DNA from: Tribonema minus
Lineage: Eukaryota > Sar > Xanthophyceae > Tribonematales > Tribonemataceae
Reading direction: 5' to 3'
NCBI GenBank assembly: GCA_017506865.1
Contig: JAFCMP010000268.1
Location: forward strand, 124,001-188,000
DNA: 64,000 bases
Of this stretch, positions 46,671 through 58,924 are shown one piece after another. How positions within the stretch are numbered: the stretch's first letter is position 1; every line of letters begins with the position of its first letter. The notes below the pieces were generated by a model. It ran no database searches. It was given only the letters and a program-made list of their open reading frames with translations, and was not told the origin of the DNA. The position numbers and the translations under genes were made by a program.

Positions 46671-49600
46671 ATGACACAACCTCAGCTGCCGTCGCTGCCA
46701 GCCAATTTGCGCAGGCATCTGGAGCAACGCATCGCTGGAGCACTGTCTGATGCTTGTGACCCGTTGTGTGTTAGCTCGAGACTGGTGGACGCAATCGCGA
46801 CACAGGAGCTGCAGGCGCGGGGTGAGGACGGGCTCAATGGCAGGTGCCACCACAGGGCAGAGAAGCTGGCAGCATGGCTGCAGTCAGCACCCCAAGAGGC
46901 TGCTATGCTGCAGGTCAGCGTGCTGCATGTAGTTTGACTGGACTCGAAAGTGTCGATTTCGTGAGACTGCGCCTATGCAGCTTGCAGTGCTGTTATTGTG
47001 TGGGGGGGAGTCCCCGTAGTGCTCGTGCTCGCTCAGTAATTATTCTGGTTTTGTCTGTAGTCGTACTATGATGTCAACCGCTCCATTTCACATGCTGGTC
47101 ACGACGATTCAATGTTAAACTTTGCAGTGATTGAACTCTGTCATGTACGTGGTTGCAACTACAATCAGCTGCCATGGCAAGTGTGCAACGCAGATTGCTG
47201 CTTCGGGGTGACAACTGTGTCGAGTTGAGGAACATGATTCAAACATTTTGTCGCTTTCCAAATGTCAACATCAGAGGGGAGAGCTGGACGCAGAGGAGGC
47301 TCTGGCATTGCTATCGGCGTTTCTGAGGGGCCTGCACGAGAAGCGGTCACGCGGCGTAACGGCCGGCAAAAACATCACCTTCCATCACGAGCGCATGCGC
47401 AAAAGGCTGGGGGAGAGGGACGACAGTGCAGCGGGCGATGACGCAAAGGTGATTGTCTCTCAGCTGAAATTGCTGGTAATGTGCGGCACGCACAATAGGC
47501 ACACATGAGCTTTGACAGCTCCTCGTGCCATGGTGTAGAATGAGCATCAGCGTGCATTACCAATGCTGGCACATGGTATTACAGTAGTGCGGTTGCTGTG
47601 GCTCCAGGTGCGGTCAGTGCTTGTATGAGGGCACACATGACATACGCACACCATGCTTGGCAGTGCTTTGAAAAAAGGGCAAGAATTCATCAACCATCAA
47701 CAACTCCAGTGCCGCACAGCTTACCGCCACCTGCTATTGTTGCCCTCCTTGTGCTCATAATTGTGTAATTGGCGTGTTCACCTGAGCGGTGCAGGCCTGG
47801 GCAGCAACGCTCAGCAAGACTCCGTCTAGCGACCTTGAGAAGTATGCAGCATCCATGGCGGTGCTGTCAGAGCGGCGCTGGGTGGCGTCGGGCTATAAGT
47901 GGGCTGCTGAGCACTGTAGGTGGCACATGGGGGGGCCGGGGGAGGCGAGGGCCATCAAGAGGGCAGCACGGCAGCACTATTTTCTGAGCACTGGCACAGG
48001 TGATTTGAAGGGTTGGTATTGAAGTTCTGTGTTGCAGCACTATTTCCTGAGCACTGGAGCAGGTGATGTGGAAGGTCTTCATTGAAGTTATGTACTTCGA
48101 AGTATTGAAGTTTGTTATGAGAAGGGTAGTGAGCTGTTGCCCACTAGCTTAATGCTGTACGCCGTCAGAGGTAGGCTTCCAGGTGACTGGAGCCAGAGGA
48201 GACCGACACCAGTCGTTCGCTGCTATAAGTGAATGCATGTCATCCGTTCACCGGAAAGTACAACCGCTGTAACGTCAGTGTGTCACAATGAACTTGTAAC
48301 CGCCGTAATGCTTTAACACATTTGCGGGAGACCTGGAGAGCACTGCAAGGGAGACACGCGCGGGGTTTGTGAAGGGGTTCAGCCCATCAGCAGAGCACTG
48401 TTGCAGCAGCGTTATCTGACTGTTTGCAGAGGTGTAAAAGTGTTTTGTGACACGGGCCATCATCAGATCACGACAGCAGCTGAGTTTCTGGAGAACTGGC
48501 ACATGTGAAGAACTGTCTCATTGCTAAGTATGCGGTAGACTATTGACCTATCGCTGGGCGTTGCAGAGGGCACGTCGGGGCTCAAGTGCAGGGACTTCAA
48601 CAGCTCAGCGTCGCAGCACTACTTTCAGAGCACTGACGCTGATGCTTATGTTGAACCTTACAGTTGAACCTTGCTACTGATATGAAGAACGTGTGGACAA
48701 AGCACTGCTCATGAGGATATGCAGTCTACCTGCATTGAAACGAATCAAAAGGTCGAAGAGCTCTAGGTGACAAGGTGCGGTAAGCCGTCTCACGATTTAC
48801 GGCAGCAGCAGCAGCTAGAGAGACTGATGCACATAGTACCGAAATTACAAATTTGCTCTCTGTGTGGTCGTTCCGTTCTCTTCTCCGCTTTTCATACACA
48901 CGCAATGACATAAAAAGGGCGTAAATATGCTGGTAAACGTGCTGCGCTTCCTGTGGCCCAACACTTGTTTAGACTTGTCTATCCTACAATAATTGAATGA
49001 ACACAACTTTCAACACCGACTCTGCCACTTCCACTTGCAGTGATGCCGCGGCAAGGCCCGGAAGAAGAGGAGCTGTTGAGACAAATGGGGGCTTACTTGG
49101 GGGGCAAGCAAGGGGACTCAGCAGGCCCCATTCGACTGCTCGACATCGGCAGTTGCACGAACCCTTTCTCACGCATGGAGGGGTTTGAGGTGACAGCACT
49201 GGACCTATGTCCAGGGCATCCCAGTGTCTATCAGGTAATGGCGGGTTGTTGCTGCGCACTGTGCGTCGTTGCTTGTACGCAACGCTTGCAATGTGCTGCA
49301 GCATGAAAATTCCGCTGGTTGTGCGCGTGTGGGGGGCATACATTTCTCGTGCTTCAGAGTTACCAGCGCAGTCCAATCCAGTGCTCAACGTGTATTGGCA
49401 ACCTGCGTATCTCCAGAATTTTAGTTATAACACTGGAATTGGCAGTGCCCCACTGTGGCCAAAGGCATGTGAATTTCGCATACGCAAATTTGCATATACT
49501 CTTCTCAAGCCCCTACTGAATACGGGAGCTGCTGGTAAATGCCGCAAATTTGACATCATGTGTTGATCCACTGAAGCCCCAGCACAGTGGTACAGTGCTC

Positions 49601-50506
49601 GGTGCTGCTAAGTGGTGTACCAGCTGCAGCAACCGAGCTCCGGCCTTGAGGTGAAGTCGTCACAACGCTCAGCACTGTCTGACCCGGCCATCCTGAGGAG
49701 TGCCACTTCTGCTGACTCTCGATTCCTGTATTGATGTCACGTGTTCATTGCAGGCGGACTTTTTGCAAGTGGCAGTGGGCCCTCAAGGCAGCGCCATCCA
49801 AACCGAAGCCTCAACGCCCGATACCCCCAGCACACAGGCGCAGGGAGCGCCACCACTACCACCACCCGATGCGTCGCGTGCCGGTGCCGCCGATGCATCT
49901 ATTGCTCAGCAGAGCCTGCACACACCGCCACCTGGCGCAGCTGCCGCGTCCGCTGCTCAACAGCGGCTCGTGTCGCTGCCGGCAGGGCACTTTGACGCAG
50001 CGGTCATGTCGCTGGTGCTCTCGTACATGCCGCTGCCGACGCAGCGCGCGGCCATGGTAAGCAAGGCCAGGGCATTGCTCAGCACTCCCGCGGCCTGTGA
50101 AGAGCCTGGTAGGGAGTGGCTGAGGCGTGGTGCCGGCAGGCTGTTGATAATCGAGCCGTACAGCACGGCGACAGGGGGGCGCAGGCTGTGCAACCTGCCC
50201 GCCTTGCAGCAGTGGTGTGCGGCGATAGAGTCCATGGGCTTCAAGTTTGAGGAGTACAAGTTCCTGGGCCGGTCGCACGCGCTCGCTTTCTCCGCTGTGC
50301 CGCTACAAGACCCGAGCGCGACTGCAAGCAGCAGCACGGCGTCTGGTGATGCTGAGTTGAGTGGCGCTGCTCAGGCTGAAGTTGAAGATCAGGGGCAGCG
50401 CGCGCCGGCGCTGGAGATTGCGTTTGATGACGCTGCCGTGTTTGCCAAGTATCAGGGCGTGGATAGACCGGGCGGGCGGCGGCCGCTGCCATTGCCCGAA
50501 CCCTGA
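46671..50506 (+). CDS. Bmt2/SAMTOR-like S-adenosylmethionine-dependent methyltransferase
   Basis: Exons 46671-46913, 47061-47144, 47275-47448, 47795-47999, 49041-49234 and 49754-50506 give 550 aa with closing phases. The Rossmann methyltransferase core is in the last two exons: RLLDIGSCTNPF (SAM-binding motif I), VTALDLCPGHPSVYQADFL (motif II), HFDAAVMSLVLSYMP (motif IV) and LLIIEPYS. This arrangement is typical of yeast Bmt2, which methylates an adenine N1 in 25S rRNA, and animal SAMTOR, which senses SAM for mTORC1. A helical N-terminal half (ERRWVASGYKWAAEHCRW) also fits. Between motifs II and IV sits a Pro/Gln/Ala-rich insert (about residues 315-375), and the C-terminus is extended. Whether it methylates rRNA or senses SAM cannot be told. 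ATG 46584 is an alternative start. Confidence 0.85.
47965..48645. repeat. Echoes of a 5' splice site in the methyltransferase gene
   Basis: The end of exon 4 plus intron start (GCAGCACTATTTTCTGAGCA at 47971, then CTGGCACAGGTGAT) is repeated 62 bp on (GCAGCACTATTTCCTGAGCA at 48033, then CTGGAGCAGGTGAT). A more decayed copy lies at 48613 (GCAGCACTACTTTCAGAGCA). All extra copies are intronic. Confidence 0.9.
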
Positions 50507-51316
50507 ATGCACGTGCCGAACCCTATTTCATTTCCTTGTGTTTTACGGTGTCACTGCTCATGTCATGTCAACGCTGAAAGCTGTTCAAGCCAGAATCGTC
50601 ATAATTCTGCAATGGTGCGTTTGATGCATTGGTGACGCTGATAATGGTCTGTGTCGGATTGCGTTGTTCGTAACAAGAAAGATGCATGTTTGCGATCATG
50701 TGAACTTTCAGCCCTCAATTGCAAGTTGTTCAGAACTGCAGATTGTAGTCTGTAGCAGGTTGGCCGTACACGCAGGGACCACCAGCCCCATTAGTCAGTG
50801 GGTACATGGCTACAGCTTTCAACGAGGTTGCCACTTGAGCAAAGCGGCCTCAGTGCTTGCAGACACCAGATGTCAAGTGCTCGTCCCACTTTTGCATGAC
50901 ATTGCTCACAAATTCACCATGTGGCTGAAGCTGAGTGTGAAGTCGAAGCTGCAGCGTGCTTTCAAAGCGTGGTATTGACATACAATGTGCGGTGGTAAAC
51001 ATCTGGCATGGAACCAACTACTGGGCAAGTTGTCTGAGATTCAAATCAAATCTGCAACTCAGGAAAATAAGGAAGATAAATCGCGAGACAGAACTGCCAC
51101 TGTGGGGTGCCACTGGATCATCCTCAGTCGACTTGAACGCATCACTGTTCCCGTGTAGCGTAGCCGTTCCTCTCGCACGTGCAACGCCACCCCTTGCTGC
51201 GCCATCACACCAATGTGTGAAGCGATCATGAGTATCCGTGTACGGCAGCGGGCCTTCACGGTGCCTCAGCCCCAGCTGCATCCTGATCAGCAAGCACACT
51301 CCAAGTGCGATCAAAC
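50507..51316. other. Intergenic region between co-directional genes
   Basis: No gene or motif was recognised in this 810-bp gap. Confidence 0.4.
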
Positions 51317-51403
51317 ATGGTTCGCCTGTCGGCACTGCTGGTGTGTCTCTGCGTCGGGTCTGCCTCTGCGGTCACCAGCAGCAGCAGCAGCAGCGGCGGA
51401 ACG

Positions 51404-51437
<34 letters not shown>

Positions 51438-54400
51438 ATGGCCACGAGGTTACAAAGACCGTCGGTAAGAGCTGATGGCTCATGATCATATGCTGCATGC
51501 TCATTACAAAAGCGCAAGTCATGGTTCTCACACCCTTGCCTGTTGCTGCTGCTCGCTGTGCACCCGTGCTCAAGTCGTCAAGCCTGTCTACAAGGTGAGT
51601 GAATTTATGCAACTGGCGTCCTCAGCGTTACTTGCCGGAGGGCGGTCCTTACAAAAACTGATCATGGCTGGCTGAACCGCCAAGCACCTCGATCACACAG
51701 AAGAGCACATTGTCAGTGTAATGAGCTTTTCCAAATTAACAGACTTGACGTCAATACCATTCCTTTATCCTTGCAAGCATACGCCGGCACAAGAAAATCG
51801 GCACAGGACCGATATAGAATAGGCAAAGTACACACTCTACAGCCCTGCTCACTAGGGCAGGACATCTATACATAGTGTACATGTACAGCGCAGCCGAAGA
51901 TAGAGCTATCAGCCAGATCGGGCATGCATGGCGCAGTTGAAAACAGCAGCTCGTGTTGGCGATGCACAATGGCACAAACTTGCTTTCATAATCATGACTT
52001 GAAGTCATCGCAGCCCTCCTCTTGAAGACATAGTCAGTGTCGCCGCTGCAGCATGGCAGACTGCATGCATTCGCCTGAAGTGCTCGGCTGGCTGGTTGCG
52101 CCAGAACCAACTGCCATTCTGAATCTCCAAGTGCATCTCAGTTGACGGCAGGGATGACTAGCCAGCAAGTGGTTGCCAGACTGAGTAGCAATGACAATTT
52201 TGTTGACCTTTGGCACTCCAATAGCGCAGCTCCCTCCAGCCTCATGCACCGCCGCTGCAGCACTGAACCCCTCGTGACTGAGCGTGTGCATGCTGTGGTA
52301 ATGCTCAACAACACTTCTGGCTGTTGAATTTCAGTCGGCGAGCAATAGCCAACATTGCCGCAGTGACGATCATCGCTGGCGCAAATTGCGTGAAACTCAT
52401 TGTGGACCTATGGTGCTTTTCTGCGTGCAATGTCAACAGGTGAAGGAGATAGTCAGCTACGTCCACAAGCCTGTGTTCAAGGTAAGCGCTCAGCTCCACT
52501 TCCACCTGCATCTGCGTGCCTTATTCATGCACTTTGGTACAGCGAGTAAGCGTGCTTTTGCGAATGTACGTCAAGTTCACGTAGTGTATGCTGTCCTCTG
52601 AGTGCGTGGCAGCCCAAGCGCTGTCTCTGCACTGCTGTTATGGCTTCGGCACTGCGACCATACATAGAGTGAGCACTGCCACACATACTAAACTGCGCCG
52701 TCTGCATGTGCCGTCAAGGAGATGCACCAGTGATTGGTCGAACGCACTACGACCATACATAGAGTGAGCACTGCCACACTGACTAAACTGCGCCGTCTGC
52801 ATGTGCCGTCAAGGAGATGCACCAGCGATTGGTCGAACAATCGTAGTGCATGTTGGCTGGAGGCCCGCAGTTGAGATCACCCCAACAGCTGAAGTCAGCA
52901 TGAATGTTGAGGCATGAGTGACAATGAAAAGCAGCGGCAACATGAGGATTGGTCCTTATGTCTGTAGCTGCGTCGGTACCAACACGCTGCTCACAGTCCT
53001 GTAGATCGACAGCAGCTGTGCTGTACTGCGCACACACTTACCTTAGCATCATTTGCTCATGTCTCCGCTGCCTGCTGCATGTGCCTGTCGCAGATCAAGC
53101 CTGTGCCATATGTGGTCGTGAAGCCCGCCTATGTGGTAAGCATCTTGACTTGTGTACCGTGAGTTTTGCACATACATTGGAGCACACTCGTGGTGGTGCC
53201 TGCTCTTACAAGTAGCGATACCTTCATAAAGTACGTTTACGTATGATCTTTGGAAGAGGTATGATGTGAGGTACAGCCATTTTGTCAATTTTCAGCTGGT
53301 GGCGAGTGGTTAATGGAAGGCAATACTGCAGCCGCATGCCAGGATGCAGTCGCTTCCCTGCCTTGGCCATATACGGATGCACACATACTGTCACTTGTAA
53401 CGAGTCTTGCCTAGCAGTCGTAAAGCCCAATTTCAGCATGTTAAACTACACGCGGTCACGTGTCCCTTTATAGATGCAATGCTTGCAAGAGAAATTTCTC
53501 TGAACTATGATCTTCCTACTGCATGTGTATGACCTCTCTTGTTTGCTCAGGTGAAGACGGTGCCGCAGGAGGTGCACCGCCCCTGCTTCACACTCACGCT
53601 ATGGTCTTTCTACTGCATGTATATGACACCCCTTGTACGCTCAGGTGAAGACGGTGCCGCAGGAGGTGTACCGCCCCTGCTTCACACTCACGCCAGCCCC
53701 CGAGACAGTCATCAAGCCCGAGTTTGTGGTGACGCCAAAGGTTGAGGTAAGACATGCTCATCAGCCTTACCTCTAAAGCGATTGCATGATGGTGCGTAGT
53801 TGATAGGACTACAGTAGCTGGTTTTGGAACTGCAACCGCTCATATTCACGCATGATGAGCGGTTTACTACGTCAAAGAATTACTTTGAATACACGGTAAA
53901 AAGCACTTGAGGTCTCCACTGCTGGACGGTTGGAAGTAAGTTTTGTATACTCGTCAGTGCAGCAGGTAAGTAGCGCTGGCCGTATGGCTGCCAGATGATG
54001 CATCAGCAGCTGTTTAATCAGCTTCACACAACTGCCCTGGTGGGCGTCTGTATAGTCGCACAGTACTGCACAAGCATAGTACATGATGCCACATGCGCGA
54101 TGCTGGCTTATGGTCAGGGTGAGGGTCAATGTGGCTCATTTGCTCGGTCGCGACAATTTTGAATTTGGCCATCACTGCCACGCAGCACACACAACAAGAT
54201 GCCTTTGTGCATGTATGCGAGGCGCGTGATCACTTATTTTGTAGTAGCGCTTATGTTGCGCCATGTATGCACACTCTGTCATGCTGCGCACGTCGCCCAG
54301 GACAGCACCAGCCCGGCATGGTACACCACCTGTCCCCTGCAACGCAAGTGTTGCTCTTGTAAACCCCCTTTCTTTTGGCATCTCTTGTGCAATCTCACAG

Positions 54401-54974
54401 TACCTTCACGAATGCCAGCATATTGGTTGTCAGCAATACACAGTACTACTCTGATCCATTCCACATTTGTTGCTCCACGCAGAGAGTTATGATGATCCGC
54501 TCTGTGTTGAATCGCACTGTCTGTCAACACTGACCAGAGAGACCTCTCACGTGACAGCTGTTGAGCGCTGCCCGCAATTGCAGCTTTTTTGATGCACACA
54601 TACCCTTGCTGCGCAGCGTACACCATCTCATCATCCTGTCATGTATTCGACCACTATGTTGTTGCGTCACGAAAGGATAATTGCAGCTAACGCATGGACT
54701 CTCCTTGCATATTGGCGCAAACCAGGTGGTGGTGAAGCCCCATTTTGTGGTGCAGACAGTGCCGACGCCTGTGATCAAGCCCCACTTCACCGTCGTTGCA
54801 AAGCAGCACAACCCTAGTCACGGCACCTATGGATCCGCTGCCACTTCGTCTGGCACCACCACAAGCAGCTCTGGGGGGACAACTAGCAGCTCTGGGGGGA
54901 CAACTGGCAGCAGCGGTTACGATGAAACTGACAAGCCTGTTGAGACTGACACGCCTATTGAGCCTGCCTCATAG
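51317..54974 (+). CDS. Secreted V-K-P repeat protein with Ser/Thr/Gly-rich ends
   Basis: Exons 51317-51464, 51575-51594 (20 nt), 52440-52481 (42 nt), 53094-53135 (42 nt), 53645-53746 and 54726-54974 give 200 aa, with introns almost all in phase 0. The N-terminus MVRLSALLVCLCVGSASA is a good signal peptide. A poly-Ser stretch encoded by a CAG/AGC microsatellite follows. The core repeats a motif V-x-K-P-x-F/Y-x-V: VVVKPVYK, YVHKPVFK, VVVKPAYV, VIKPEFVV, VVVKPHFVV and VIKPHFTVV. The tail is Ser/Thr/Gly-rich, then acidic. There is no transmembrane span, so it is likely an extracellular matrix, wall or surface protein. I know no named family. The small repeat-bearing exons suggest growth by exon duplication. 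Confidence 0.7.
51373..51440. repeat. AGC/CAG microsatellite in coding sequence
   Basis: Two (AGC)n blocks separated by GGCGGAACGACG encode poly-Ser just after the signal peptide of the secreted protein. Confidence 0.85.
52656..52843. repeat. 95-bp tandem duplication, nearly identical copies
   Basis: GACCATACATAGAGTGAGCA starts at 52656 and again at 52751. The two units differ at only a few positions through ATTGGTCGAAC, so the event is recent. It lies in the intron between exons 3 and 4 of the secreted-protein gene and does not touch an exon. Confidence 0.92.
53507..53698. repeat. 94-bp tandem duplication across a 3' splice site (secreted protein exon 5)
   Basis: The intron end and first 48 nt of exon 5 (GTGAAGACGGTGCCGCAGGA...) occur at 53551 and 53645, each after CTCAG and a TCTTTCTACTGCATGT-like stretch. 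The first copy runs into CTATGG rather than a donor, so the second copy is the exon start used in the model. Confidence 0.9.
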
Positions 54975-55823
54975 CCAGAACCTGTTGACGCTTTCACATG
55001 GCCAAACGCCGGTAGCAGCATTCCGATGGGCATGGCTGAGAAGCAGTGGTGTCGCTTGTGCGTGACAGATGGTGTAGGGATACCTCTGTGACCAAACTTC
55101 AAGCTTTCGCGCAATGCTGCAGTTGAAGATAGCAACTTCATCTTCCATGTAAACTTCCACACCCCCTGGCAAATGGGTTTCCTCTTCCCTGTACAGTTCC
55201 ACTGAGTTGGTTCAATCCCTGCGTGCGCTACATAATACAACTCCTGTTGTTCGTAACATCAATCGTTTCAAGCGTCTTCCACCACGTGCTCTCCTGATGT
55301 TGCACGTGACATTTGTTTTGTGACGGCTTGACTTAAGCTGTCTGACATGAAGGAGGTTGCAGCGTACTCATGCGCAGCTGCTTCGTGCTGGGCTCGAAAT
55401 GCATCTATGTCACCGTTGCCGCTGCCATGTGACTACACTAGCAGATTGTTGGCTGTTGCGAAAATATAGCGCAAATCCACGGCATTGTGAAGATGTCTCA
55501 TCAGTTTTAAGTGCTAACATGCTTGCGTGTGGAGCATATGGAGCATACGCCCAGCAAGGACAAGCAGGCATTCAGTACTAGCCATGCTGAATGTGTGCAT
55601 TGTAGCGTACCTGTACTGAAGTGACATTGGTTAGTGCGGGGTCATGTCTATTGGTGAAACAACAGATTCAAAAATGACATGCGGTGTGTATTGTCAGACA
55701 AAGCCCTGCAGCGAAGAACTGCCAACAAGCCAGTGTTGCCGGCATTGTAGTACCACCACAGACACAGGCAGCAAAGGAAAGAGAATTGCTTGCACACACA
55801 AAGAAAAAGATGTGCAATCAATG
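54975..55823. other. Intergenic region between convergent genes
   Basis: The secreted-protein gene and UTP23 converge here. No gene or clear poly(A) motif was recognised. Confidence 0.45.
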
Positions 55824-57781
55824 TTAAGAGTCGTCGGTATCACCCGCGCCTGCTGTGGCGCGCTTTCGCTTTCGCTTAGGCTTGTCTTGCTGCTTGGCCT
55901 TGGCATTCTTCTTCGGCAAGCAACTTAACGGATTTGGTGCTGTCGGTGCCCTCTTGATTCTTTTTGCCGGTTTTGCCGCTGCTTCTGCCGCCCGTTTTTG
56001 CCGCTCCTCCTGCCTCAGCTGTTCAACGATCTGTGAAGTGCGAAATACAGCAACATGGTTGGTTGAATTGTCATGTACTTCAAGTATAGACACATGCAGT
56101 TGAGCTTTGGTGCTGATTTGTGCAAGGATTGGCGAGAGAACCGGTGTTCTGCAACAGCAGGCAAGCAACCGCAGTTGGAGCTGGCAAACCTACTGGCTAC
56201 ACTAGCACCCAAGACCTGAAGGTAAGAGAATTCGATGTTACGATGTGTGGACAAGGACTTTGATGATGCCATTTGAGCTTTGATAAGACTGACTGTCAGG
56301 GCCGGAAGCAGCAATCATGAATAATATCTCGAGTGTTTGGAGCAGCGCTCCCAATACAAACTGTTTGACCAGGCATTGTGCGAAGGGTGGTGCCAGTCCC
56401 TTGGATCAAGGTGGGTAAGCACGCACCTTGTGAGTAGAATCAGGTCTGACCGTTAACTGAAGAGCTGTGGCATTTGTGCTGTTGAAATGCAGACAGCATT
56501 CCTGGTGTTGAAATACCAGACTAAACACCTGGTGTTGAAATACCAGACTAAACTAGCCATGCGCCACATGCCTAGACCACTGCTTTGGCAACAAGTATGC
56601 GCTGGCCAGAGGGTACCAGTAGAGAAACTGCCATCGCATCATATGCATCCCGTTGTGACAGGAATTTGTGGGCCCGTGACGGCGTGCATCATACAAGTTG
56701 CATCCTGACCGTACACCATCATCATCCTGACGATGCTCTTATTGCAGAGATAGCGTGTACACCCGTGGCACGCGTATGAGTACGAGTTTTTGACACAAGT
56801 TTTAACTCGTACCCGTGGCCGCGGAATAACTTGCACGCGTAACCTGTTGTGTGAGGCAACGAGTAAAGCCTGTACTGGTCCACAGCTGATAAGTGGTACG
56901 AGTAAACATCTCGCGATACCAATTTCGCACACTGCGCGAGCTCCTCTAGAATAAACCCTTTGAAATCATAATCCAAAGGCCGCTGCTGCTGCTGCTGCTG
57001 CTGCTGTGCACCGAACAACACGTCTAGCAGTGATAGCATGACATCATGACATGACTATACAAGCAGTGATGGAAATGACGCAATTATATCTCACCGCAGT
57101 CTCCTCCTCCGTAACTCCCGTTTTCCTCCTCTCCAGAGCCTCAAACGCGGCCTTCGTTTTCCCGCTCGCCTGCTCCATCAGTAGCACCGTCTTGCTCAAG
57201 TAGAGCAGTGGACACCCAGCCACATTCCTCAGCTTGGCCCGCAGCTCCTCATCTTGCGATGCGACTATATATCTGTGAGGGTTGTCAGAGCTAATGAGCG
57301 CCTCAATCTGCTCTGCTGGGCTGCCTTTCCCAGGCGCGTGCTCGGTGATGGTTTGGCAGCTGCGAGTGGCGAAGGCGGCAGCTGCCTGAAATTTCTCGCC
57401 CAAAGCTCGCAGCTCGTCAATGGCTGTTTTGGGTACCAGCAGCTTGTACTTTTCGCCCTGCAGCACTGCCTGTATGCGTTCACCCATCTCGACCTTGTGC
57501 GCGAGGCATGCGTGGATGAAATTGCCGTCGAGCAGCACCTGGGACAGCGGAGCACAGGATGAGAGAGGCTTGCTGTAAATTGAACGTTGAATGCAGATGA
57601 CGGGCGACCGAGCAGTAATAGTGGGAGCGAGCATGCCAGTGGGACAACCTGTTGTGCATCTGTCACAACCTTTGAAGTTTGATCGAGACGAAGAACGCAC
57701 CTTGTAAGGAGCCTGGACACCATACACGATGCGAAAGAAGCGCAGGCGCCGCCGATACTGCTTTGCTCTTGTTATGCGCAT
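55824..57781 (-). CDS. UTP23: rRNA-processing protein UTP23 (PIN-domain family)
   Basis: Nucleolar small-subunit processome factor needed for early 18S rRNA processing and snR30 release. Exons 57781-57701, 57538-57095 and 56030-55824 give 243 aa, close to the usual ~250, with phase 0 introns. The start ATG at 57781 (context GCCACCATGC) opens MRITRAKQYRRRLRFFR. Then VQAPYKVLLDGNFI starts the PIN domain, followed by VPKTAIDELRALG and NPHRYIVASQDEEL and, after PIN, LLYLSKTVLLMEQ. The last exon is basic with the conserved NPLSCLPKK and a lysine/arginine-rich tail. A Lys/Arg/Ala-rich helix precedes it. Intron 2 (1,064 bp) holds a (CTG)n stretch (56981-57004) and a 26-bp tandem duplication near 56500. 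The start codon is 113 bp from that of NDUFS6. Confidence 0.92.
56500..56555. repeat. 26-bp tandem duplication
   Basis: CCTGGTGTTGAAATACCAGA followed by CTAAAC occurs twice in a row in UTP23 intron 2. Confidence 0.9.
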
Positions 57782-57894
57782 GGTGGCTGCCACTCAGATT
57801 ACTGGAACAACTCCATCAACACAAAACTTCAAGAAGAAGGGTAAACTTCAAACTTCACGCTCGAAACGAAGGTTAAGCCAAACTAGAACCCAGC
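57782..57894. promoter_or_regulatory. Shared divergent promoter region, UTP23 / NDUFS6
   Basis: Only 113 bp lie between the two start codons, so the promoters and both 5' UTRs overlap. The segment contains AAACTTCAAG and AAACTTCAAA words. Function is inferred from gene order. Confidence 0.55.
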
Positions 57895-58924
57895 ATGAGC
57901 GCTACGATGAACGCGGCCCGAAATGCATCTCGCACACATGGCACAAGAGGTGAGGTGACCTCGCTGCTGCGGCGATGCCGGGTGTCCAGCGCCTTGTTCG
58001 CTGGCGCACAGCTGCAGAAAATGAGCACGTCAAGAGTGAAGACCGACTTCGAGACCTTTCCTACGAGCAAGTACGGCACGCACCGGAGCGATGCGCCTCA
58101 GCGGATCGCCGCTGTGTCGGTTATTGAGGTGGACGGCGAGTTGGCAATCTGCACCGGCGGTGAGTGCAGCTGTACCTTCAACTGTTCTGAGTTTTGGATC
58201 TTAACGTGTGTGAGCAGACTGCCGCCGCCGCCGCGGTGCAAATCGTTGCCGCAGGCGCGTGGTAGTCGCGTCTCTTTATTTTTGAATTACGTACATCGTG
58301 ACGCAGTGTCGTGGCTATGCTCCACCAAGGCTGCTGCAGCTTCTGCGGTGCTGTTCGCTCTGTTGCATCTTCACCCTGATGCTATTTGACCCTGACAGGT
58401 GACGCACCACGCTATATCCATAGCCACGACTTCCACAACCTGGAGCCTGTCGCAGTTTTCATTATCGTCCGACATGATGGTGGTCTGCCCATGCTGCGAT
58501 AACGACACTGGTGCAGAACGCATGTTTATTTCTGGAGGGAATATGCCGCCTCACGAGGAGCCTTATATCCTGTGTCCTGGGTGCTTCCTTGATTGACAAG
58601 CTGCGTACATTCTCGTGAGAAAGTAAATGTTGTGGTGTTTTCTAACGTAAAGGTTTGGTGACAGGAGCTTCGGTTTTACCTCAATCCATGCAACACATCC
58701 AGACAAGCTAGCTCCCTTCCCGCAGCATTACAGACGCCATCCAATGCACTTAACAGCGTTTGAACATCTGTTGTCACCCCCCGCATGCAGGAGCTGGGCC
58801 GTTGGGTCATCCTACGGAATTCATGACGCTCACCAAGGCAAAGGAGGAACCCGAGGTCTGCAAATACTGTGGCCTGCGCTATAAGATGAAACATCAGCAT
58901 GCGCCTCATGGCGATCACGCCTAG
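57895..58924 (+). CDS. NDUFS6: NADH dehydrogenase iron-sulfur protein 6 (complex I zinc subunit)
   Basis: Accessory subunit of mitochondrial complex I that binds zinc and is needed for late assembly. Exons 57895-58159 and 58791-58924 give 132 aa, with a phase 1 junction rebuilding a glycine. The N-terminal ~45 residues are rich in Arg, Ser and Ala with few acids (MSATMNAARNASRTHG, LLRRCRVSSALF), as expected for a mitochondrial presequence. The zinc-binding core is present: VIEVDGELAICTGG, then GPLGHPTEF, then CKYCGLRY (C, H, C, C ligands). The tail KMKHQHAPHGDHA is His-rich. A phase-symmetric 81-nt candidate exon sits in the intron at 58399-58479. I left it out because it would separate the first cysteine from the GHP motif. 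Confidence 0.88.

Noticed and set aside
53551-53598. First copy of the duplicated VKTVPQEV exon as a separate real exon
   Set aside because: It lacks a donor (runs into CTATGG); the second copy has a full exon and donor.
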